A program made the position numbers and the translations under genes. DNA of 35,441 nt from an uncultured Acidovorax sp. (lineage in GTDB: Bacteria; Pseudomonadota; Gammaproteobacteria; Burkholderiales; Burkholderiaceae_C), in contig CAJYHL010000040.1 in the NCBI GenBank assembly GCA_913774625.1, positions 1 to 35,441 of the forward strand, given 5' to 3'. This document shows, piece after piece, positions 24,346-31,274 of this stretch. A model generated the notes under the pieces. That model was not told the origin of the DNA. It searched no databases and worked only from the letters and a program-made list of their open reading frames with translations. The number at the start of each line of letters is the position of its first letter. Position 1 is the stretch's first letter.

Positions 24346-25593
24346 ATGAACACCGACACCTCCACCCCGTCACCGGCCGCAACCGCCGCGCCCGCCCCGC
24401 TCACCACGCCCGTGCTGCTGCTCATGGCGATGGCCTGCGGCCTGTGCGCCGGCGCCAACTACTACAACCAGCCGCTGCTGCACTCCATCGCCCGGCACCT
24501 GCAGGTGGGCGACTCCACCGCAGCGCTGACCGTGACGCTGGCGCAGGTCTCGTATGCCGCCGGACTGCTGCTGCTCGTGCCGCTGGGCGACAAGCTCGAA
24601 CGCCGCCGCCTCATCGTGGCGCTGATGGCGCTGGCCTCGGCCGGCCTGTTCCTCAGCGGCTTCGCCGGCAGCTTCGGGATGCTGGCCGTGGGCACCGTCA
24701 TGACGGGGCTTTTTTCCGTGGCGGCCCAGGTGCTGGTGCCGCTGGCGGCCTCGCTGGCCGCACCGGGGCGCGGCGGCCGTGCCGTGGGGCTGGTGATGAG
24801 CGGGCTGCTGATCGGCATCCTGTGCGCGCGCAGCGTGGCCGGCCTGCTGTCGGGCCTGGGCGGATGGAATCTGGTCTATCGCGTGGCCGGCGTGGCGACC
24901 CTGGCGGTGGCCGTGGCGCTGTGGTTCGCGCTGCCGCCGCTTTCGCGCCCGCGCCATGCGCCCGGCTACCTGCAGGTGCTCAAGTCGCTGGGCACGCTGG
25001 CCATGCAGCACCCGCGCCTGCGCAGCCGCGCGCTGCTGGGCGGTCTGTCCTTCGCGTCGGTGAGCGTGCTGTTTTCCACCATGGCGCTGATGCTCGGCGG
25101 CCCCGCGCACGGCATGGGCGATGCGCAGATCGGCCTGATCGGGCTGGCCGGCGTGGCGGGCGCGCTGATGGCCAACGTGGCGGGCCGCCTGGCGGACAAG
25201 GGCTACGAGCAGTGGACTACGCGCGTGTCCGTGGCGCTGGTGATGCTCAGCTGGCTGCCGCTGTGGCTGGGAGGCACCGGCATCGTCTGGTTCCTGGCCG
25301 GCATGCTGCTGATCGACCTGGCGCTGCAAGGCGTTCACATCAGCAACCAGAACGTGATCTATGCGCTGGCGCCGGATGCGCGCTCGCGGCTGAACGCGGT
25401 CTATATGACCGGCTATTTCACAGGCGCGGCGGCCGGCTCGGCCGTGGGCTCCCTGGCCTGGCAGCACGGCGGCTGGCACGCCACCTGCGCAGCGGGCGCC
25501 GCCATCGCCCTGCTGAACGCTGCGGCCTGCTGGCACGACAGCCGCCTGGCCAGGGCCCAGTCCGCAGCCATGCCGGCGGGCGCGAAGGCATAG
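24346..25593 (+). CDS. MFS transporter, SoxR-regulon exporter candidate
   Basis: A 415-residue major facilitator with about twelve membrane segments. GANYYNQPLL in the first helix, PLGDKLERRRLIVALM (the loop 2-3 motif) and GRLADKGYEQWTTR at the matching loop in the second half identify a drug:H+ antiporter-like carrier. The start ATG 24346 gives a short polar tail before helix 1. The longer frame from ATG 24253 would overlap the RidA-family stop by 11 nt and add 31 non-membrane residues. Both lack a strong ribosome-binding site. Position behind the SoxR promoter suggests export of redox-active or toxic small molecules. Confidence 0.9.
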   Translation: MNTDTSTPSPAATAAPAPLTTPVLLLMAMACGLCAGANYYNQPLLHSIARHLQVGDSTAALTVTLAQVSYAAGLLLLVPLGDKLERRRLIVALMALASAGLFLSGFAGSFGMLAVGTVMTGLFSVAAQVLVPLAASLAAPGRGGRAVGLVMSGLLIGILCARSVAGLLSGLGGWNLVYRVAGVATLAVAVALWFALPPLSRPRHAPGYLQVLKSLGTLAMQHPRLRSRALLGGLSFASVSVLFSTMALMLGGPAHGMGDAQIGLIGLAGVAGALMANVAGRLADKGYEQWTTRVSVALVMLSWLPLWLGGTGIVWFLAGMLLIDLALQGVHISNQNVIYALAPDARSRLNAVYMTGYFTGAAAGSAVGSLAWQHGGWHATCAAGAAIALLNAAACWHDSRLARAQSAAMPAGAKA

Positions 25594-25737
25594 CCGGCCG
25601 GGGCCTGCGACGCAGCGCGATTCGGCCGCCCGGGAGACTGCGGGATCGCGCCTTGTCCGACACGCGGGAAACGCCTGGGCCGATGTAATGGCCGTATCCC
25701 AACGCGCCCCCGGGCGCCCCGCACAAGGAGGACGCAC

Positions 25738-26214
25738 ATGACCACATCCCCCACCACCCAGCAAGGCACGATCCAGGGCGAAGTCACCTATCGCGAAGGC
25801 GACGGCATGCCCATCGCCATTCCGCACGGCCCCGTGGAGCTGACCCATTCGCACGACAGCGTCACGCTGAGCTGGACGGCCGACAACAACGCGGCCGGCG
25901 TGGCCGCCATCCCGCGGGACGAATTCGACCGCTTCGTCCGCGAAGGGCAGATCCATGTCGAGGGCGGCCCGGCCCCGGTGCCCGAGCCGCCGCAGGCCGA
26001 GGCGACGGCCGCCGGCGGCGCCCAGCCCCAACAGCAGACGCAAGACCGGAACCAGAACCAGGAACAGAATCCGCAGCAGCAACAGGCATCCGACGCAGGC
26101 CAGCCCGTTCCCGACCCCGAAACCTCGCAGGACGGCCACGCGGTGGAGCACGAATACGCCGAAGCCGCCCAGGCCAACGCAGACGACTCAGAGCCGCACA
26201 CGCCCCTCGCCTGA
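25738..26214 (+). CDS. hypothetical protein with Gln/Asn-rich C-terminal half
   Basis: A 158-residue protein of unknown function with a strong ribosome-binding site (AGGAGG, 6-7 nt before ATG). The first 75 or so residues look folded and strand-rich: GTIQGEVTYREGDGMPIAIPHGPVELTHSHDSV, VTLSWTADNN, IPRDEFDRFVREGQI. The rest is disordered-looking: Pro/Ala, then a Gln/Asn stretch (QQQTQDRNQNQEQN, QQQQ), then acidic residues. There is no signal peptide or membrane segment, so it is likely cytoplasmic. A 10-bp stem follows the stop. I do not recognise the family. It is flanked by the MFS gene and another unrecognised gene. Confidence 0.8.
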   Translation: MTTSPTTQQGTIQGEVTYREGDGMPIAIPHGPVELTHSHDSVTLSWTADNNAAGVAAIPRDEFDRFVREGQIHVEGGPAPVPEPPQAEATAAGGAQPQQQTQDRNQNQEQNPQQQQASDAGQPVPDPETSQDGHAVEHEYAEAAQANADDSEPHTPLA

Positions 26215-26256
26215 GCCTGGGCTGCCCGGGTCTCCGCAAGGACCTGTACCACCCAT

Positions 26257-26281
26257 CGACGGGGCCCGCGCGGCCCCGTCG
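26257..26281 (+). terminator. hairpin after the Gln/Asn-rich protein gene
   Basis: CGACGGGGCC (26257-26266) and GGCCCCGTCG (26272-26281) form a perfect 10-bp stem with a 5-nt loop, 42 nt after the stop. No T run follows. It is probably a transcript end or stability element. Confidence 0.5.
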
Positions 26282-26358
26282 CCGCGTCCGGCTCTCGCTC
26301 GCGCGCTGCAACCACCGCGGCGCAGCGCCCGGCCCCATGGCACAGTGCGGGCTGCCGC

Positions 26359-28299
26359 ATGAAAAACGCATCCTTTCAGCCCCTTTCGCCGGAACCTGCC
26401 TCGAGTTCCACGCCGCCGGCCGACGAAACCGGGCGGGCCGCGCTCCCGGGCCTGCCGCCCCCGGCTGCTTCGGCGCCTCTACCGCCCGACGACGAGCTGC
26501 CCGATGCATTCCGCCTGCGACAGTTGCTGCGCGCCGCCCTGCCCGACAAGAGCGCCCACAAGGCGCAAGGCTGGTTCGGCAGCACCGACTTCCTGCTGAC
26601 CCGCGCGCACGTGGATGAAGACAGCGACACCTACCACGACGGGCTCTTTCTCACCGTATGGCGGCAGTGGGACTTCTGGCTGGCCGACGCGCCCGCCCCC
26701 ACCCATGCCAGCCTGCTGCAGGCTCTGGCAGCGCAGGCCGGCACCTGGCTGCTGCGCCGGCCCGCCGCGCGCGGCGGCTTCGTCCAGCTGTATCGCCGCC
26801 ACGGCCCTGCCGCCAGCGCGGGCGCGGGCGACTGGATGCCCCTGCCATCCATGCCGCAGGCCGGCGAAGCAGCGGGGCATGCCTATGATGAGGAAGCCAC
26901 CGCCGCCCTGGCCGCGTTCCGCGAAGCCTGGCGCGACCTGATCGGCTACTGGCGCCTGGCGCTGGCGCAGCGCCAGGCGCACCACCCGCTGCGGCAACGG
27001 CTGCTGGCGGAATGGACTGCCGAACGCATCGAGCTGCTGGCCCTGTTGCCCAGCTTCTGCGCCCACGCACCGGAACGCCGCACGGGGGCCCTGCAGGGCC
27101 GGTGGGCCGGGCCCCTCTGGATCGGCACCCGCCCGGCACGCCCGCCCGGCATGCAGCCGGGAGCGCGGCGCAGCGGCGCGCCGGAAGGAGCGGCACTGCG
27201 CCTGGCCTGGCGCACCGATGCCGATGCAAGGGAGCCCCATACGGGCAGCGCGCACAGCGACGACGATGGAGATGCGGGGGACGAAACAGGCGAAGCCGTC
27301 GCCTGCTATCAGCTCACGGTCGAGCACACGGCAGCGCACAGCCCCCACGCCCGCCTGCAGATCAGCTATGCCCAGCGCGCCAGCGACGAACTGCTGCCGC
27401 TGCCGCCCGAGGCGGCCGATCACCACCGGCGTCTGCTGCAATTACTGGAGCAGGCCGAGGGGCAGCTGCTGCGCTGGCACGCGGCGGAGGGCCCGGCCGG
27501 GGACGCCTCCAGCGGGGCCGGCGAGCCGTCGATGCAGCGTGCCATGGCCTGGCTGTGCCCGCCCACCCTTCCTGCGGCCGAGGCCGCGGCGGGTACGCCG
27601 CAAGGGCCCTGGCCCGCGCTGTCGCACAGCTGGCAGGCGGCGGGCCGGGCCCGGGCCGCTCGGGTGCGGCGCGGCCTGCCTGCAGGCGCTGACCCTCGCG
27701 CCCCCCATGCGACACGGGTGCTGGCGCTGGCGCGCCACATCGGCCTGCATGGCGATGGCGATGCCGCAGCGGATTTCCACCGCCGCTTCGCCTATGCGCC
27801 CGACTGCTACGCGGAGTACGCCGCCGCATGCGGCAGAAACGTGGGTCCGGTCATCTGGCTGCCGGATTCCGGCGGGCTGTTCGCAGCCTGCGTGCAGGCA
27901 GCACCAGGCCAGGGCACGGCCAGCTGGGTGCAGATCGCCACGCAGGGCCTGCCACGCTGCGGGCCGCGGGAGCACGCGCATGACGCCACGTCGGCACCAA
28001 TGGCACCGACGGCCGCGGGGCTCGGCTTCACCGTGGCCGGCGACGCCCAGGGCCTGCTGCACGCGCAGGACAGCGAGGGCCGCCCGCTCTGGCACCACCG
28101 CGTCTCCACCCGCGCCGTGACCGCGGTGGCCATATCGCCCGACGGACGGACGGTGGTGGCCGGCACTGCGGGCGGAGAACTGGTGCTGCTGCGCAAGTCC
28201 GGAGGACCGGACCCGTTCGCGGACAGCAGCTCGCGCTACGCGGAAGCGGCGCGCTGGCTGTTCTGGGAAGAAGATGCCGGGGCCGGCATCCGGTGGTGA
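26359..28299 (+). CDS. hypothetical protein with C-terminal WD40-like blades
   Basis: A 646-residue protein I cannot assign. The N-terminal 50 residues are Pro/Ala/Ser-rich. A folded region (about 50-430) contains DAFRLRQLLRAALPDKSAHKAQGWFG, DTYHDGLFLTVWRQWDFWL and a helix-rich FREAWRDLIGYWRLALAQRQAHH. A segment near 290-320 is Asp/Glu-rich. The last 80 residues read like one to two beta-propeller blades: GLGFTVAGDAQGLLHAQDSEGRPLWHHRV, then AVTAVAISPDGRTVVAGTAGGELVLLRK, the WD40-type pattern. One or two blades do not make a propeller, so the domain may be a remnant or may assemble with copies. No signal peptide, membrane helix or catalytic motif is seen. The ribosome-binding site is weak. It converges on the GTPase gene with a 12-nt gap. 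Confidence 0.8.
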   Translation: MKNASFQPLSPEPASSSTPPADETGRAALPGLPPPAASAPLPPDDELPDAFRLRQLLRAALPDKSAHKAQGWFGSTDFLLTRAHVDEDSDTYHDGLFLTVWRQWDFWLADAPAPTHASLLQALAAQAGTWLLRRPAARGGFVQLYRRHGPAASAGAGDWMPLPSMPQAGEAAGHAYDEEATAALAAFREAWRDLIGYWRLALAQRQAHHPLRQRLLAEWTAERIELLALLPSFCAHAPERRTGALQGRWAGPLWIGTRPARPPGMQPGARRSGAPEGAALRLAWRTDADAREPHTGSAHSDDDGDAGDETGEAVACYQLTVEHTAAHSPHARLQISYAQRASDELLPLPPEAADHHRRLLQLLEQAEGQLLRWHAAEGPAGDASSGAGEPSMQRAMAWLCPPTLPAAEAAAGTPQGPWPALSHSWQAAGRARAARVRRGLPAGADPRAPHATRVLALARHIGLHGDGDAAADFHRRFAYAPDCYAEYAAACGRNVGPVIWLPDSGGLFAACVQAAPGQGTASWVQIATQGLPRCGPREHAHDATSAPMAPTAAGLGFTVAGDAQGLLHAQDSEGRPLWHHRVSTRAVTAVAISPDGRTVVAGTAGGELVLLRKSGGPDPFADSSSRYAEAARWLFWEEDAGAGIRW

Positions 28300-28311
28300 G
28301 TGGGCGCCGGG

Positions 28312-29232
28312 CTACCGCGACTTGCGCGCGGCCTTCTTGGCAGCGCGTTCGGCTTCCTTGAGCTCGGCCGCTGCGCTCCACACCTCGAATTCGGCCGGCG
28401 TTTCCAGGGTCATCCGCCCCAGCACGGCGCTGCGCAGGTCGGTCATCACCAGTTCGGCGCCCTTTTGCAGGTTGACCCGGCCGCCGGACATCACCGCGCC
28501 GCGCTTGCGGGCGATGGCTTCCAGCAGTTCGTCGTCGTGCAGCGCGGCGATGGCCTCGGCGCCCAGGCCCAGGCGGTAGCGCGCCTCCAGCAGCGGCGCG
28601 TAATGGAGCTTCAGGTAGGCCAGCAGCTCCAGCGCCACCTCTTCCTCGTCGTAGGCGTTGCGGCCCACCGCGCCGCTGGCGGCGAGCTTATAGCCGCTCT
28701 CGGCGATGGTGATGCGCGGCCACAGCATGCCGGGCGTATCCCACAGGTAGAAGTCGTCGGCCAGCGTGATGCGCTGCTCCAGCTTGGTGATGCCCGCCTC
28801 GTCGCCCGTCTTGGCCTGGCGCTTGTCGCTCAGCGTGTTAATGAGGGTGGACTTGCCCACGTTCGGAATGCCGCAGATCAGCACGCGCATGGGCTTGGCC
28901 ATGCCGCCGCGCTGCGGCGCGAGCTGGTGGCAGGCGTCGATCAGGCGGCGGGCCGGCGCGGGTTCGGAGGCATCCAGCGCGATGGCGCGGGTTTCGGCGC
29001 GCGCGTTGTACCAGTCCAGCCACAGCGGCGTGCGCTCGGGGTCGGCCACGTCCTGCTTGTTGAGCACCTTCACCGAAGGCTTGTGGCCCGTCAGCTCGGC
29101 CAGCAGCGGGTTGGCGCTGGAGCCTGGCAGGCGCGCATCCAGCAGCTCGATCACCACGTCGATGTCCTTGATGCGCTCGGCGATCGCCTTGCGTGTGGAA
29201 TGCATGTGACCGGGGAACCACTGGATGGCCAT
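28312..29232 (-). CDS. rbgA: circularly permuted ribosome-assembly GTPase, RbgA/YlqF type
   Basis: A 306-residue GTPase with motifs in the permuted order G4-G1-G3. NKQD (58-61) comes first, then GIPNVGKST (121-129), GITK at 147-150 as the likely switch I Thr, and DTPGML from 165. The start MAIQWFPGHMHSTRKAI is the family's N-terminal signature. RbgA-type proteins act late in 50S subunit assembly. A Lys/Ala/Glu tail ends the protein. The start ATG 29232 is preceded by an A/G-rich GAAAGAGAAAG stretch. It is convergent with the WD40-like gene and divergent from the small membrane protein gene. Confidence 0.93.
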   Translation of the reverse strand: MAIQWFPGHMHSTRKAIAERIKDIDVVIELLDARLPGSSANPLLAELTGHKPSVKVLNKQDVADPERTPLWLDWYNARAETRAIALDASEPAPARRLIDACHQLAPQRGGMAKPMRVLICGIPNVGKSTLINTLSDKRQAKTGDEAGITKLEQRITLADDFYLWDTPGMLWPRITIAESGYKLAASGAVGRNAYDEEEVALELLAYLKLHYAPLLEARYRLGLGAEAIAALHDDELLEAIARKRGAVMSGGRVNLQKGAELVMTDLRSAVLGRMTLETPAEFEVWSAAAELKEAERAAKKAARKSR

Positions 29233-29319
29233 GGACTTTCTCTTTCGCGTTCGGGGGACTTGTCGGGGCGACAAGGATAATCGCGCACTGGCCTTTCCCT
29301 CACGAACCGATCGCCCCCC

Positions 29320-29565
29320 ATGCCCCTGCCCTCGCCTCCCGTCCACCGCCCCAGCAAGAAGGCGGAAGCCGAACTGCTGTTCAAGGGGGTGACCTGCGCG
29401 CTCATCGGGCTCATCGTGCTGCTCGCCCCCTACGTGGCGCGCTCGTCCAGCGTGGGCGAGATGATGCGGCAGGCCTATCTGGCAGGCTGGTTCGCGCTGG
29501 TGCTGGGCACCGCCTTTCTCGTGCGCTATGCCCTCAGGCGCTACGGCGGCCGCCGGCGCTACTGA
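29320..29565 (+). CDS. small two-helix membrane protein
   Basis: An 81-residue protein with hydrophobic segments at about 22-40 (KGVTCALIGLIVLLAPYVA) and 52-69 (AYLAGWFALVLGTAFLVRY), a polar loop between them and a very basic C-terminus (RRYGGRRRY). Inner-membrane location is likely, with both ends cytoplasmic by the positive-inside rule. No function can be assigned. It is divergent from the GTPase gene and followed by the Cys-motif protein. Confidence 0.7.
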   Translation: MPLPSPPVHRPSKKAEAELLFKGVTCALIGLIVLLAPYVARSSSVGEMMRQAYLAGWFALVLGTAFLVRYALRRYGGRRRY

Positions 29566-29621
29566 AGAGAAGCCGCGAAGCATCGACTCAACAAAGACGC
29601 AGCCACCCATCGATTGCCATC

Positions 29622-29909
29622 GTGCGGACAAAGACGCCCTCCCAAGCCAACAGCAGCAGCACCAGCGCCGCCGCCGTGCCGCCCGGCGATGCGCTGGCCC
29701 GCGTGCGCAGCCGCTTCGCCGCGCTGAGCCGCAGCCTGGAACTGCGCTCCCTGGCCCTGCGCACGCCCCCGCCCGAGCCCACCACCTGCTGCGGCCGCGG
29801 CTGCAACGGCTGCGTGTGGGACGGTTTCTACGCCGCCGCCGAATGGTGGTGCGACGACGCCCAGGATCTGCTGGCCTCGCCGCCCGCCGTTGCGCCATCG
29901 CCGGGATAG
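29622..29909 (+). CDS. oxidoreductase-like (Oxidored-like/OXLD1-type) Cys-motif protein
   Basis: A 95-residue protein from GTG 29622. Its core PPPEPTTCCGRGCNGCVWDGFY matches the short PPxPEPxxCCxxGCxxCVWD signature of the oxidoreductase-like domain, which often stands alone in betaproteobacteria and at the N-terminus of reductases. Four cysteines in CC-x3-C-x2-C could bind a metal. Upstream residues are Ser/Ala-rich. The frame is open much further upstream but overlaps the preceding gene in another frame, so the GTG is a best guess. Biochemical function is unknown. Confidence 0.72.
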   Translation: MRTKTPSQANSSSTSAAAVPPGDALARVRSRFAALSRSLELRSLALRTPPPEPTTCCGRGCNGCVWDGFYAAAEWWCDDAQDLLASPPAVAPSPG

Positions 29910-29975
29910 GACGAACGAACGGCAGCCCGGGTCCGCCCACACCTCCATGCCTCACTTATCCAAGAGCCCCCTCTC

Positions 29976-31256
29976 ATGCTGACTCCCGAGGCACGCCCAT
30001 CCGGCCAAGCCAGCCCTACCCTAGCCATCCCAGCGCCACCACTCCAGGATGCGCATGGCCAGGCCCTCGCCCTGCAGCGCAGCCAGCAGCGCCTGAGGGC
30101 GGTTCAGGCCACCGGCCTGCTCGACTCCGCCGCGGAGCCCGGCTTCGACGGGCTGACCGCCACGGCGGCCCGGCTGCTGAATGCGCCGGCCTGCTTCATC
30201 TCCATCGTCGATGCGCACCGGGACTTCTACAAGAGCCAGTGCGGCTTTCCCGAAGGGCTGGCGCAGAGCAGGCAGATGGAGGGACTGACCTTCTGCCATT
30301 TCACGCTGGACCGCAGCGATGCGCTGGTGATCGAAGACACGCTCGCCGCCCAGCCCTGGGCCGACGTTCCGACGGTGCAGAGCATGGGGGTGCGCGCCTA
30401 CGTGGGCGTGCCGCTCCGGTCCGCCGGACAGAACATCGGCAGCTTCTGCGTGATCGACATGAAGCCCAGGGCCTGGACGGCCGATGAGCTCGAAACCATC
30501 CGCCAGCTGGCCGTGTCGGCCGCGCGGGAACTGGACCTGCGCGCCGCGCTCGCGGCGGCGCGGCAGGCGGCGGACAGCGCCCGCGCCCAGGCCCTGGCGC
30601 GAGAACAGGTGCTGGCCGTGGTGGCGCACGACCTGCGCACGCCGCTGCAGGTGCTGCAGCTGAGCACGCGGCTGCTGGAGCGCGGCGGCACGTCCGCCCG
30701 GCAGCAGCAGCCCACCCTGCAGCGCATGCAGGCCGCCATCGACGTGATGTCCACCATGGTCAACGGCCTGCTCAAGCCCAGCGAGGCGGCTCCCGCCCTG
30801 CAGCCCATCGCGGTGGCGACGCTGGCGGGCGACGCCGTCCACATGATGGCGCCGCTGGCGGAGAAGAGCCGCATCACCCTGCAGCTGCAGCCCTTGCCCG
30901 ATGCGGTGGTGCGCGTGGACTACGGCCAGCTGGTGCGGGTGCTGGGCAACCTCATCGGCAATTCCCTCAAGTATTCGCCCGCGGGCAGCGTGGTGAGCGT
31001 GGGCGGCACGCTCACGGGCGGCGGCGACATGGTGGACATCGTGGTCAGCGACAACGGCGTTGGCATGAACGCGCAGGAGGTCGCCCAGGCCTTCAATGCC
31101 GGCTGGCAGAGCGAGGCCGCCAGGGAACGCAACGACGGCGTGGGCCTGGGCCTGGCCATCGTCAAGTCGCTGGTCGAGAGCAACCAGGGCTACGTGCGCA
31201 TCGAAAGCCGCGAGGGCGCAGGCACCTCGGTCACCGTCACGCTGCCCTGCGGCTGA
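29976..31256 (+). CDS. soluble GAF-domain sensor histidine kinase
   Basis: A 426-residue cytoplasmic kinase. A GAF domain spans about 40-190 (LRAVQATGLLDSAAEPGFDGLTATAARLL, FISIVDAHRDFYKSQCGFPEG, YVGVPLRSAGQNIGSFCVID). A coiled linker leads to the HisKA box VLAVVAHDLRTPLQVL (H218). The ATPase domain has NLIGNSLKYSP, SDNGVGM and DGVGLGLAIVKSLV. With no membrane segment it should sense an internal small molecule or redox cue through the GAF domain; C89 and C107 in the GAF are notable. No response regulator gene adjoins it, so it is an orphan. It converges on the FUSC gene with an 18-nt gap. Confidence 0.92.
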   Translation: MLTPEARPSGQASPTLAIPAPPLQDAHGQALALQRSQQRLRAVQATGLLDSAAEPGFDGLTATAARLLNAPACFISIVDAHRDFYKSQCGFPEGLAQSRQMEGLTFCHFTLDRSDALVIEDTLAAQPWADVPTVQSMGVRAYVGVPLRSAGQNIGSFCVIDMKPRAWTADELETIRQLAVSAARELDLRAALAAARQAADSARAQALAREQVLAVVAHDLRTPLQVLQLSTRLLERGGTSARQQQPTLQRMQAAIDVMSTMVNGLLKPSEAAPALQPIAVATLAGDAVHMMAPLAEKSRITLQLQPLPDAVVRVDYGQLVRVLGNLIGNSLKYSPAGSVVSVGGTLTGGGDMVDIVVSDNGVGMNAQEVAQAFNAGWQSEAARERNDGVGLGLAIVKSLVESNQGYVRIESREGAGTSVTVTLPCG

Positions 31257-31274
31257 GGCTGAAGCCGGGACGGC

